Assembly: GCA_008508345.1 (NCBI GenBank)
Contig: QNGE01000862.1
Location: forward strand, 9,052 to 73,051
Length of the DNA: 64,000 bases
DNA from: Paragonimus westermani
Lineage: Eukaryota; Platyhelminthes; Trematoda; Plagiorchiida; Troglotrematidae
Direction: 5' to 3'
In this document: piece after piece, positions 22,111-32,760 of the stretch
How positions within the stretch are numbered: the first letter of the stretch is position 1
Layout: every line of letters begins with the position of its first letter
Made by a program: the position numbers and the translations under genes
The notes under the pieces: model-generated
The model's input: the letters and a program-made list of their open reading frames with translations, nothing else
What the model was told of the DNA's origin: nothing
Databases searched by the model: none

Positions 22111-22262
22111 ATCACACTCCGATCGGAAGAGAATGCACACCAAATGTGTCAGTAACACCAAGGCCGGCACGCAAATAGTCGGGAGAACGAGGAGAACCTG
22201 AACACCTTTTATTACGAACGAATCAATCTTTGCGGAGTGTGGAATGTAGTGAGGATGGACGG

Positions 22263-22545
22263 TCGCCCTATGCTAATTACACCACCATTCTCCAGTAGTG
22301 AGGCGATAGCATGGATAGAAATGGCAGCAAGAATGATACGGGAAAGACACTAGAAGGGTCATTAGAGAGCAGCATCACGTGGAATGGCTTTTGATACATG
22401 AAAGAACTAAGCACTGGCTTCCATAGCGACTGGGAAGTCCCGAGACCAGTGTTGTGTGCAAACGAGTGTTATTGTTCGTAATCAGATTGAGACATAATCC
22501 GTGTACTGGTTTCTCCGAATAATCAACCTTTGTGCCATCCACCTT
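22263..22545 (+). repeat. Right LTR of the second gypsy element
   Basis: Partner of 18018-18300, starting CTATGCTAATTACACC at 22268 and ending CCACCTT at 22545. The purine-rich GTGAGGATGGACGG just upstream is the likely polypurine tract. Confidence 0.82.
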
Positions 22546-24239
22546 CTTGCTTAGGATCAGCCACCCCATGAAACAACTCTCATTTCTCTGTCAGCTTTCT
22601 CTTACGCTCTCACTGCCACCCCGTCTGTGTGCAGATGATAGGGCAACCACCCCCCTTGTGATGGCAATTCCACGCAGGGCAAGCGCTATGTACTCATTAA
22701 AAGATTACAGTTCCAACTTTATATCAGATAGTGTGTTTCGGTACTCCTTCACTCTACTTCCCATAGGAGAAATAAAATTTGGTACAGGGCTAAGAATAGC
22801 TACGCATTTGCAACCGCAGGTTTTCAGCGCCGCCTCATTTTTCGTGGTGCGCACACGACCAGTCAGCAACAAAGCGGCGCCGTGGTTGTAGTCAAACCTG
22901 CAGCTCACGCAGAAAAAACCGAGGGATGTGGAGATACTCTGTTTGTTTCGCCGTTCCTCGGGGACAGTGTGTCTGAAGTGATTCCACCTATGGTACTGGC
23001 AGCACTGCGTACCGTGTCGCAAGGACATCTTGATCGTCTAGTGACCGCAACTGCTCACAGCCTCCGTCAATGTCTGCTGAGTTGCAGCAATACAGATAGA
23101 GACGAGCAATAGAAAATATAAAGCGGTTACTTTTCGGTGTACCGGAAGAGAGAACAGACACGACAAAGCAGAAATAACGGGTATCGTGTAACCCAAACAG
23201 TTCAATGTGTAACGAGTTAGCATGCTCTTCGATGACCAGTAACGGTCATCGCAGGCATTTTTTCAAGCGCAGGACACTAATTGAACAAAAATGTGAATGA
23301 ACAATGACAGGGAGAAAGTTTGAACAAAATTTTGAGTCACCCGCATTCAGCATACTATCGGTCATGAAAATCAACCCTTTTCAACTTCTCAAGCGGTACC
23401 GCTGAAGAATGATGATATTAACAGGTACTTCATTTCTCATTGCCTCACAACTGCTAAGCTAGTTGGCTACAGATGGATTCCAGCCGTGTTTTGTCTGCAA
23501 CATTTCTGGTATTCAAATGTTCCGCTTTACACAACGTTGATTTATACGCAATAATGTAATCTATGAAACTCCAAAACTGGATATCTGACTGTACAGTCGA
23601 GATATAATAAATCACGGGATAGAAGAAAACGATTCGGAATTTGCCGTATTGTTTGTTCACGTCATAATCGGTCGCTTTCATTGGGCTTAATCAGCTGATG
23701 GGGCGGCTCGTCCTCTTTGTTGTGAGTTTGGCGTAAGGTTCGCACTCTTTCGATATGGTGCTCATCCTCGTAGGAAACTTCGGGTTGTTAGTAAGGGCTG
23801 CCAGGGTTATGCTGTCTCGCGTCGGTTGTTATATCTCCAGCCACATGGTTTATGCGAACTCCTCCAGAGGCAAAATGGTCCCCTTGCGCCTCCTCCGTCG
23901 CTACCCGACGAGGAACCTCCCTCAAACGGTTGTCGCGGTACTCAGGGAGTACTATTCAGCAGTCCACGTTGTGGTTCCATCGAACTAACATCGGAAACTC
24001 CCGCAGCGAAACTTTCAACTTCTGATAGCCGGCTTCTCTGTGCTTGGTGATCAGAACCCCTTGGTTAAGGTCATTCCTTATAGTACAGTAGAACCAGATG
24101 TGGTTTATTCCCAGATCCTCAATGGAGTGGTCTTAGGTTCGCCCCCCCCCCGCGTGATCCAAACAGCTGGTTAAACAGACTAGTCCGGCATTTTCCTGGA
24201 AACATGGGAAACAATCATTCCCACACTTATCTTTAGCAT
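22546..24239. other. Unassigned stretch
   Basis: No recognisable gene. Open frames of 60-119 codons occur (22532-22891 plus, 22705-23028 minus, 23755-24050 plus), but none shows a family motif. The proline-rich plus-strand piece at 23826-24050 might be the 5' region of the CR1 fragment that follows. A run of about ten C residues lies at 24140-24150. Confidence 0.4.
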
Positions 24240-25440
24240 AGACGGTCGGCACGCCATCTTAGGCCGTCGGCCAATAATTCTCATTATAGTGAGGCTAGCT
24301 AGCTTTTTGCGCAAGACAATGGGGTGTTTATTAAAATGCGCCATCTTTAGGCATTCCTTCTCAATCAACCTTTCATCTTCTATGCATCGTGACTTCCTTC
24401 CTGACAGGTCTTATGTAACCAGTAGGTTAACCTTCATGGATAGCCTGACAGAGGCCAGAAACAATGGCTATATCTCATGCTATCTTCTTTACTTTTGCCA
24501 AAGCCTTCCACTGTGTTCTACACGGCCTCCTTGTACATAAACTGAAAGCTTATGACATCCAAGGAGAGATGCTACGTTGGATAACCCCTAGTGTTAGTTG
24601 TGGAATTTTAGAGTGAAACCGGATCGGATCTGTCTTCACCGATCTCCGCTGGAGTTCTGGGGGGATTTGTGCTTGGTTCACTGTTATTTCTGATGTATGT
24701 CAGTGACCTTCCCGACCTTATTTCCAGCAACGCTCTCCTTTTTGTTGACGTATTGAATATCTGGAATGCTCGTGATCCCAGTGCATTACTGATTGATCTT
24801 GATGGTATTAATTGCTGGTCAGATGACTGGAATCTCTCTCTAAACGACATCGAATGTACAAACCTGTCACTCGGGAGGGACTCCGGGAACCCATTCGTAG
24901 TGCGAAAGTTGTCTTGAGAAAAAACCTAGGAATTTGGCTGTCGTTCACTGTCTCTCCTATCACCACCAGATGGCCACTAAAAAGGGATTTGGAGCTGGAC
25001 TGATAAAAAGAGCGTTTCCCCACATAAGCAGATACGCTCTTCAAACGTTTTACGACGTCTCTGTAAAAGCGCTGCATGAGAATGCTAATTAAGTCCTGAG
25101 AAAAGACATACTTGGCGTTGACCGTGCCTAGCGAGTAGCCAATGAAAGGGCCACTGTCTTGAAACATTTCCCCTATGAGTCTCCACTTGAAATCCTTGAT
25201 ATCTGCCCACTTTCGAAGAAGTCGCAGTGGCTTAATCTTTACATACTCTCTTTAACGTAGGGCCCGTGCATTAATTCTTTATCGCATTGGCTGGTACTAG
25301 TCGATGAGGCCACAACGAGAAGCTCTACAAGCTCTGATCTTCTGCAGGCAGCATTTGTTTTGTTGCAAAGTTTTCAACCATTTCTATTTGTCAGATGCTT
25401 TTCTAGGGACTGTCTCAAAGTTTTCTTAGTCCCACATTTG
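24240..25440 (+). pseudogene. CR1-type LINE reverse transcriptase fragment (plus strand)
   Basis: 24289-24540 encodes DFLPDRSYVTSRLTFMDSLT, the CR1 block before RT motif A. The FDFAKAF motif itself is decayed and frameshifted (about 24480-24530). Then 24669-24917 reads LGSLLFLMYVSDLPDLISSN and LLFVDVLNIWN where FADD is expected, followed by INCWSDDWNLSLND. Beyond 24917 the thumb continues in new frames (ISRYALQTFYDV, LEILDICPLSKK) to about 25440. It is a truncated, multiply frameshifted relative of the minus-strand CR1 element at 14.1-17.2 kb, with similar motif sequences (FMDSLTEA). Confidence 0.8.
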
Positions 25441-26039
25441 CTCAAGACGTAGTTAGATTGGAATTTGCTCTGTTCTTGATACTTGTTGTGGTCCCCAAAA
25501 GCAGTGCTACATCCTATTCTTGATGACTGATCTTCAGTTCGACAGAAGCCCGCTAAATATCAAAATAGATAAACTGACTTGATCCGGGTAATTTGGGCCT
25601 CCACCCCGGACCCGTGTACAAATTGATTAAACCCGCAGTGGGTTTGCTATACAGATTGCGTTCTCTCAGTGTTCCCGCTTATATTTTCGTTTATCAATCG
25701 GTGACTGTTATCACACTCAATTTGTGGATTTTACAGGCAAATCTGTATTTGAATAAAACTTGAAAGCAAATTTCGTGGGTCACGCCTTGCAGCGTGGAGT
25801 TCCTCAGAGGCCACCTTTATTCCTCATATTCATCAGGGATCAGCACCCTGGATATGTCATTTACTTATCATCGGATGAATAAGTCATCCATCTGCTGGGT
25901 ATTTCTCACTCATGCCCGCTCACGACCTCCACTCATTAATCTGGTTCAGCATAATTCCGTCAAATTCGTTAGATTAAGTCAGTAATACCGAAACATCTGT
26001 CGATCAATTGGAATATGGAAGGCGGACTGGTCGATTCAT
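25441..26039. other. Unassigned stretch
   Basis: Nothing recognisable. A 63-codon plus-strand frame (25794-25985) has no motif, though it starts near a RVPQRPPLF-like reading that could be another RT trace. Confidence 0.4.
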
Positions 26040-26420
26040 TCTTACTCCAGGAAGATGGGCGAATGGCGTACTGTTGATGTGAGGATTCATGGTTGTGGGC
26101 TGATATACTGACAGGACGCCCAGACCTAGACAGGAGAACGATTGGGGTTCTCAACCAAAGCGTTTAGCTCAAAAGCCTTTACCACAAGGCAGCGGGTGGG
26201 TGGTGGTCTACCAGAAATTGTACGTTTTTCGAGAAGAGATGCCAGCCATCTTCCAACCCGCAATCTGGAGGACCAGGAGACTGGTTTGTCAGACCTCTAC
26301 CTATTGGCCTGCCTGGTATGAGTAACTGTCCAGTTTAGCCCAATAGGTCATCGAAATGCGCAAGTCGTCACACCACGTCAAGGTCCAGTCTCACCGTGAC
26401 GGTGATGGTGTAGTTCATGT
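26040..26420 (-). mobile_element. 5'-region fragment of the LINE seen at 9.9-11 kb
   Basis: 26095-26210 repeats the order of short identical blocks found at 10870-10990 (CAGGACGCCCAGACCT, AACCAAAGC, CACAAGGCAGC). The LINE sense is the minus strand. No protein motif is present, and the fragment ends without endonuclease or RT. Confidence 0.6.
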
Positions 26421-27849
26421 ACGAGGTAACATCTAGTGGATTAGAAAGAGTGATTTGATCTCCCTTTAGTCACACTGACAACTGTTGGAGCTGAAAGAAA
26501 CAACCACTAGGCCATTCAATTCTAAAAGTAGGTTTTGTGCCGCTTTTGGAGTTGGGTGAACGAGTGCTGGAACTAGACGGAAAAGACAAGAGAGTGTGTG
26601 TGACTGATATTTGTTACATGTCGATTGACTATGGTTATAGAGGCCCACATAGCAACCTTAGGTTGCTTGTTCTGTGGATGAGTGACCACTAAACGCACGT
26701 TCGTAAAGGACAGCAGGCATGAGTAAAGGAATTTCAGTTTACATAAAGTTTGTCTTGGACCCTTGCGGATCGAGTACTGCAGGTTTTCATGTTCATCATT
26801 CTCATCTCTAATTGTACGTCCGCAGCATTCATCTGTGAACACTCTAATTCAACAGTTTGTGTACTTTTCCAAAAGACTGTTATTAGGTTGAACTGGGGGT
26901 AAACATCAATAACGCGCGGTAATGTAAAGCCATCTGTTGTTCAGATTCCTTCTCGGGTGTGCTCTGAGCACAGCGAAAACTCCCTTCAACTAAGAAGTTC
27001 CAGGAAAGGTGACTTTCACAATGGCAGATATAATGCTGGATTTACACAGACAATTAACATGTGTTTTGCTCATTCTTCCCACCATACTGGATTCACAGTG
27101 TACCGATCACAAGAGTGCTCCGCTTCACCGTATCATTAGGATAAACTCCAAGATTCATTACCCGTATATTCGGAGTTGAATCATACTAGTGTATCACTCG
27201 TTTCAGTGTACGTTTGGTAGTCTGGATGTCTCGCTGTCGATTCTTACTGAAAACAAGAAGTTTCGGTAAGCTCTTGAAATGTGGGGATCACGGTGGATGA
27301 GACTCGTTCAAGTTTGATTTAAGCGGCCTGGGCGTCCGACGAAGAAATGGCTCACGGTGACCACTCTTCCCGCCTCCTCGTTGACACAAAGTCCTCGTCC
27401 TCACTGGCATTATATCGGTAATTGACACTGTTGCTTAACCGCCATACATCGATGAGAGGAAAAAATAAGTCTCAGTTTAAAAGTAAAAAGGGCGAAGGTA
27501 TAAGGTTTTACTCATAAATTCGTGTTTATACTCAAACTGTGAGCATCAAAGTGCATACACCTTTCAAGCATACACTAAGCTGAACAGGAAAGTTTAATAA
27601 GCACAAAATGTGCTACTTTTGAGACTGCATATGCATCTTTGGACCACAAGGATCTGTCATCTGGGTGTCCAGGAAGCGTTCTACATAACTGTAGTTCCCA
27701 AGGTAGACAGAGCGGGATCGAATCACGGGATACTGTTCAGGACTTGATTGTGTGTAGGATCAGGCCTTATGGATTGGCGAATTGAGGTTCACCTTATAGT
27801 ATCATGTTGGAAGGCCCTGAGTTTTGTCAAGGACTACCTCCCCGTTAAT
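26421..27849. other. Unassigned stretch
   Basis: No gene or repeat that I can support. An 89-codon minus-strand frame at 26842-26573 shows no domain. Confidence 0.4.
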
Positions 27850-28040
27850 TAGCACATGCGTCCCGCTGGTCAGGGCAACGGAGACTCAGGGTATGAAGGT
27901 ACGCACTCCAAAGCTTGCTTCCCTTGGGCGCTGCTGACACTCGGGCTGGGGTCTGAACGACAATGTGCACCTTCGGCTGAAGATGCTATCTGATATGGCG
28001 AAGAATATAAGTTGATGGCACTCTGTGTGTACCGCTGTAG
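27850..28040 (+). pseudogene. RTE-like LINE C-terminal fragment
   Basis: One plus-strand frame reads MKVRTPKLASLGRC, SGWGLNDNVHL and LKMLSDMAKNIS, with a stop between the first two. This fits the conserved C-terminal pattern of fluke RTE-like LINE ORFs (RLxGWGxRD...WL.TL.DMA.N..QW). The same pattern occurs at 50450-50600 and 62280-62350. Only the last 60 or so codons remain. Confidence 0.65.
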
Positions 28041-29334
28041 TTTTTTTGTTATCTATCCTTCCACATTTTTCCCTTTCCTGCCTAACACGTAGCCTTTTTT
28101 CTAATTATGTCACGCTTTGCACTCCTTGTGGTCATCGCGTGTTGAATACGAATGTATAGTATACGGAGTTTCCACACATGAATAGGCGAAGAAGGCAAAG
28201 TAGTAGTTTCGAACAGAAGTATCACTGGAAAGGAACATTACGCTACTCGTAAACCTCATTTATTAACCTAGACAAATTGAACATGTCGCTAGCTTCCATG
28301 TGAGAATGGTAGTAGGCTACGTCGCATGATGTGGTCAATCAGTTCAAATTGTAGCACGGAATTTGTTTCTCTGACCAGCATATCCGACAGATATGAACAC
28401 AGTCAACTACAACTCGAGCTAATTGATCATAAGTCAAAAGAATGCGATCACCATTGTCATTTCAGTGGTGTTCAAGGGACGTGGAAGGGTATCTATAACA
28501 CCTCTATCGATAACATTTGTTGAAGTAAACTTAGCTGAGTGGGTACGGCAATCAAGTGACGGGTTGGCAACACGCAGCTGCTATCGGTGTGCTTTTTGCC
28601 AATGTGATATTCCTACCCATAGCACTGTTAATTTTTCCTTTGTGTGCATATTACACTTTTACAAGACAGCCTACGTCGATTTAACACGCTTACTACCCTA
28701 AAATCCACGATGTGTTTATTAGAACGTTTGTTTGGCAATAGTGAAGATATACACTGAGACGTTGAACCGTGCTCGAAGGTGGTATACTGATTGAGTGGTT
28801 TTGGGTTTGCTGTTCAACAATGTGGAATTGTATGTCAATTTAGAAAACACTCTGTCCCATCTTTCGTATCCACAGGAACTTCTGACTAAACTTAACGCAC
28901 TGAGGCAGTAAATCGCAGCGGTGTTTTTACCGTAGCCGGTAAATGGGGTGTATTACCATCTGAGGTGGGATCTTTCCGTGACCTTCATGTTTGTGAGCAT
29001 CGGCTCCACGCTCGACCAAATCGAATTCGTTCGTTTCTAACGATATTTGCTTTCGAGGGTAAAGCCATAGATTCCAGTCCAGACAATCTTGACTCTTGTC
29101 CACATTTGGACAATCCGTTAGTTTCCCTTGTGTGATCTCAAAAGCAGTATCAACAGTTTTTGTTTTGCTGTACAGGTTGGTACTGCATCTATCTGTTATC
29201 ACCAGACTCTACCTACTATCATGGTTCACGTACGCACAACCTCAACACTGTCATATGTCAATCATGTCAGTTTTGTTATTTTTAAAGTTCTGACATCCAT
29301 TATACTGCGTTAGCTCACTGCAGCTCGAGAGATA
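28041..29334. other. Unassigned stretch
   Basis: No recognisable gene. The open frames at 28326-28701 (plus) and 28927-29202 (minus) have no motifs. Confidence 0.4.
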
Positions 29335-29800
29335 AACGTTAGGGAAGAACAGGCAGAGTTCCGCCCGGCAAACAATTGCCATATTTCTCCACTATAATGC
29401 ATCCAAATCGGTGGATCAATCTAGACTTTTAGTCGTTCGAAAACCTGCGTATACCGATCAAGTATGTGAACATACTGTCGGTGCTTTATCCCCCATACTT
29501 CATCTCAGGTTAGGGTTTACGGTGAACTGTCGAACATTTTCAGCACCACGAGCGGTGTACATCAATGCTGTCCAGTTTCATCATTTTTGTTTAGTTTTGT
29601 CATAGATGAAATAATAGAGGACTCCCTTCGGTACTCACAAGATACCAGTGTGGACCTCCTACCTGGTGAAAAACGGACTAATCTTTATGCTGTCGTTGTT
29701 TGGCCGATTGTCTGTGAAGTGAGTGCACTTGATGACGCGGGGCAGTGAAAGCCGCTAGGAGGCTGTCTTGTTGATGACGCCCTGCTTTCACTTACAGCTC
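29335..29800 (+). pseudogene. RTE-like LINE reverse transcriptase fragment
   Basis: Starts with REEQAEFRPANNC at about 29341, the block before RT motif A. After internal losses and frame changes it reads PIKYVNILSVLYPP and then GELSNIFSTTSGVHQCCPVS directly followed by SFLFSFVIDEIIEDSL, which is RT motif B with its surroundings. It stops shortly after a DLLPGEKRTNL stretch, where the YADD box should come. The next recognisable sequence is the 3'-UTR repeat, so the catalytic box and the whole C-terminus are missing. Confidence 0.8.
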
Positions 29801-29804
29801 GGTT

Positions 29805-30010
29805 TTGTTTGCAAGTTGTAAGTGCCTTGATGTTTCATGTTTGAATATAGCCGTAGCTATTTTTAGTAGTTAGATCCATTCCAATCCCCTTGTTTTTCCC
29901 TCTTCGTATACAAGGCTTGCTTTTTTCTTCCCCATGGTTGTGTGGCAGTTACACATCACTGCGAACCACTGGTGTTTTGCTGTCTATGATTATGATGATG
30001 GTGATGAGTG
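29805..30010 (+). repeat. LINE 3'-UTR repeat, copy 1
   Basis: Shares the ordered blocks TTTGCAAG.TGTAAGTGCC, CCTTGATG, TAGTTAG.TCC, GCTTGCTTTTTTC, GTGGCAGTTA and GCGAACCACTG with the copies at 32564, 35590 (inverted), 53521 and 63607. It ends in a GATGATGGTGATGAG microsatellite. Confidence 0.72.
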
Positions 30011-30358
30011 GGTTGATTGCCTCAACTTACTTAATAGCGTCTTGATAAATTGAGCTCGAAAACTGAGTGCTTGCCGCCATGTGAAGATGTTATTTCGCAG
30101 AAAACGTGCGAATGGGATGTTGTCAAACTCTTGTACTTTGGGTAGTAGCCTTCAAGCTTATCGGAACGCGATACCAAGTGCAGTGGTCGATGTGTTTTTA
30201 ACCAAACTATGCCAAAGCTTTTGTGATAAAGTTTTGGATGATATACATATTTTACACAGTGGCCTGCAGTTTTCGGTTCCATTTCAATCTTTCTTGAAGT
30301 CACACTTCGTTCTGCTTTGATGTTCTACAAAATTATTGGGCTTCATTTTTGCTTTCAG

Positions 30359-30546
30359 TTGTTTGCGGACGATTGGTATGATTAGAATACGGGGTTTGCC
30401 CTATGGCTGGTAAACGCAAAAGAACCCGTAGGTCTACTGATTCTCTTGCCTCGCCAGAATCTAAACTCAAGCGGTACGTTTACTTTTACACTCGACTTAT
30501 TTCATTCAGGTCGCACCCTACTACCTCACCTCAGAACTCTCCGACG
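30359..30546 (+). CDS. First two exons of a host protein-coding gene (unidentified)
   Basis: The ATG at 30403 (context GCCCTATGG) starts MAGKRKRTRRSTDS. The coding part of exon 1 ends at 30473, and a 36-nt intron runs 30474-30509 from GTACGT to TTTCATTCAG. Exon 2 is 30510-30546, in frame, and ends in phase 0 at ACG|GTAAGTT. Without splicing the frame also stays open until 30585, but both splice signals are strong. Introns of 30-45 nt near gene starts are typical of flukes. A pyrimidine-rich TTTTTGCTTTCAG ending at 30358 could accept a 5'-UTR exon or a spliced leader. The encoded N-terminus is Lys/Arg-, Ser- and Pro-rich, which would suit a nuclear protein. I do not recognise the family. Confidence 0.6.
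30474..30509 (+). other. 36-nt intron
   Basis: GTACGTTTAC...TTTCATTCAG. Removing it joins codon CG|G and keeps the frame. Its length is typical of the small 5'-end introns in trematode genes. Confidence 0.6.
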
Positions 30547-31264
30547 GTAAGTTATCAGTATTGGTCTCCAATTGCACCCAAATGATTTTGTCTCAAAAGC
30601 CGCTGGGAACCCACGCAAAAAGTTTAATAAACAGAATGGGATCAATCCGTGTGCGTTCAGATTCAAATCATTTCGAGCTGCACAGTTGAAATGGTCTATC
30701 CACAGTATGCCTGATCATTTAGTGTGGTTATGAGCTGAAAATTCGTTATGGGCAATGTTTAGTTAATATTGCATGATGGCCTCTAAATTGAATAGACGTA
30801 CCCAGATCCACCGATAACAGCATTCACTACCATCGTAGCTCGAATTGGTTGAAATACCGGCTAGCTTTTACAGCCCAAAATGCACGTATCGTCCGTGGTT
30901 CTATGTGGGGAGTACCGAAAGCAATGTTAGTACCATATATTATTGATTTGAACCGTCTTGATGTTTCAATTTTGTGACAGCCTTTATCACTTCACTTTTA
31001 TCCAAGAAATGTGCACACTTGAGCAAATTGGGGCTCAAATTGAGGCTTCGTATACTGTATTTAACCTCCTAGAAGAAAACAGTTCAAAGTAATTTGACAA
31101 ATATTGTTGGCTGACTTGTATCCAGTTCTACCCTTCGACACTTGCTCGTTTTCCAAGGAGTTAAACAACACAAATAAGTGAGTATTACATTACTCGTCCT
31201 CCTTCCAAAGGGCACCGGGGTTTTGAGTTATGGGAAATAGGGGTGTTCTGATCTAAGGAAATCC
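30547..31264 (+). other. Start of the proposed long intron
   Basis: Follows the donor GTAAGTTATC at 30547. No protein motif or repeat is seen before the inverted LINE copy that begins near 31265. Confidence 0.4.
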
Positions 31265-32320
31265 GACCAGAAAGTACTGTGGGTCGAGACACTGCTCACC
31301 TCAACAGTGACGTAGGATGTTCTAGAAGACGGTACTGAAAAGGCTTAAAAATAATATTAATGCTAATATTAGAAGACTAGGCGAAAGAACTAGGAATGAC
31401 ATTAATGCAGGTACGCCGTTGACTATGGCGCACTATCATCGCAGATGGCGTCTCCAATCAGCGATCTGAGTGATCACAAAGACCCCAACCAGGCAGGCGA
31501 CACGTACTCACTTTGCTCAATGGAACAGTCACGGTCTTCATATCTCATGGCCATGCTGTTGCTTGATCACCGCGCAGTTTTACCCTACGGTTGGTGGTAC
31601 CGACATACAACGTCCGATAGGGTAAACGCTCAGCTGGCATACGGAGTACGTGACCAAACCATCAGGCTATGCAAGGTGGTTGGTTGACCAAGTGATCGCG
31701 CATACTGAGCGGTCTGGAATACACGGTGGCGAACGGTGGAATTGCTCACGCGATCATCCCACTTGATGCGGGCTAATTGGTGGAGACAACGATAGCCAAA
31801 CATAACAAGTCTGTTAACATCTTCGTTGCGAACAGGCCAAGGTTCCGAATCATTGGGTAAAACAGAACGTGCACATGCATTACATACCCCTCTTTCAGCG
31901 ACAACCGGACGTTTTTCGATTCCATAGATGACAGGTTGGTGAAAACAACTCGTGCCTTTACTAGCCTCGCTGATATCTCATCGGCAAGCTGATGCGACCT
32001 AAGTATGTGAGTGTTCACAGTCTCAAATGGATTGCTTGCAATGCGGAACGGTGGAGTTGGAATGCCGTGGTCTTGAAGCACCACTTTGAAGGCGTGAAGC
32101 GCATTCCATACAAACTAACCTGGTCAACCACCTTGTTCAGTACAGTGTGCATGTCTCCGGCAGAGGGACTAAGTACCACAATATCATCCATGTTCTTCAG
32201 GTCAGAAAGAAGCTCACCACCAAGTTCACTGAACTCCTCAAGCGTACCTTCTGAAATGCCGCTCGTGACAAACTTGGGCGGTAAATTGGAGGTCGGACAA
32301 GAGTTAAGACAGCTTCACTT
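31265..32320 (-). pseudogene. RTE-like LINE, RT box C to C-terminus (inverted copy A)
   Basis: On the minus strand it begins near 32310 with CPTSNLPPKFVTSG and LEEFSELGGELLSDLKN. It then reads MDDIVVLSPSAGDMHTVLN (RT motif C, one Asp pair retained) and VSLYGMRFTPSKW. The thumb and C-terminal domain follow in changing frames (TYLGRISLP, KTSGCR, DDRVSNSTV). Copy A includes a 727-bp block (31389-32115) that is identical, as far as I can read, to both tandem blocks at 38364-39818. The tail 31265-31388 resembles 39819-39940 with scattered differences. Stops abound, so the copy is not functional. Confidence 0.85.
31389..32115 (-). repeat. 727-bp LINE module, inverted copy
   Basis: Reverse complement of 38364-39090 and 39092-39818. 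The 103-codon and 80-codon open frames on its two strands translate identically in all three copies. Outside the block similarity drops sharply. Confidence 0.9.
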
Positions 32321-32563
32321 TGTAAAAACTTTTAAGAACGGCGTGCGCATGATCTTTACAGGTTTCTGCCCTCGACTGTTAGTACTCAGGTGCACCGCGG
32401 ACCCTCTGGAACGCAGTAGCTTATCGCTTAACCTTTACTCACTGCTTACTGTAACAATTACACGGATGACTGGTCGAGGTAAATAGTGACAATGTCTGAG
32501 AGCCTTTCAGACTAGTAGTTGAGAGTAAACCGTCAAACTGGTCTGTGTTACGTCACTCATTGA
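32321..32563. other. Unassigned short stretch
   Basis: No recognisable RT sequence continues upstream of the inverted LINE copy. No other feature is seen. Confidence 0.35.
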
Positions 32564-32760
32564 TTGCAAGGTGTAGGCACCTTGATGCTGAATGTTTGAG
32601 TATGGACGTAGTCATTTTCAGTAGTTAGGTCCCTTCCTGTCCACTTCTTTTTTCTTCTCTTTCTATATAAGGTTTGCTGTTTCTTCATGATTATGTGGCA
32701 GTTAAGCACTAGTGCGAACCGCTGATGTATTGCCGTCTATGATGATAATGATGATGTCTT
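32564..32760 (+). repeat. LINE 3'-UTR repeat, copy 2
   Basis: Best-preserved copy of the family: GCAAGGTGTAGGCACC, TAGTTAGGTCCCTTCC, TATATAAGGTTTGCTG, TTATGTGGCAGTTAAGC and GCGAACCGCTGATG blocks. It ends in GATGATAATGATGATG. No LINE coding sequence is directly in front of it. Confidence 0.75.

Larger units (their letters stand above)
18018..22545 (+). mobile_element. Second Ty3/gypsy LTR retrotransposon (not CsRn1 type)
   Basis: Flanked by direct repeats of about 278 bp (18023-18300 and 22268-22545) differing at only a few positions. The interior encodes gag with a CCHC-like knuckle, an aspartic protease with DTG, reverse transcriptase, RNase H, an HHCC integrase and a C-terminal domain. The gag and protease differ clearly from the CsRn1-type element at 1.8-6.5 kb. 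Stops and frameshifts occur in gag, RT and integrase. It sits just beside the CR1 LINE. Confidence 0.87.

Noticed and set aside
31445..31687. 80-codon frame repeated at 38792-39034 and 39520-39762 as a conserved small gene
   Set aside because: It lies antisense to the LINE C-terminal region, and its identity follows from duplication of the 727-bp module.
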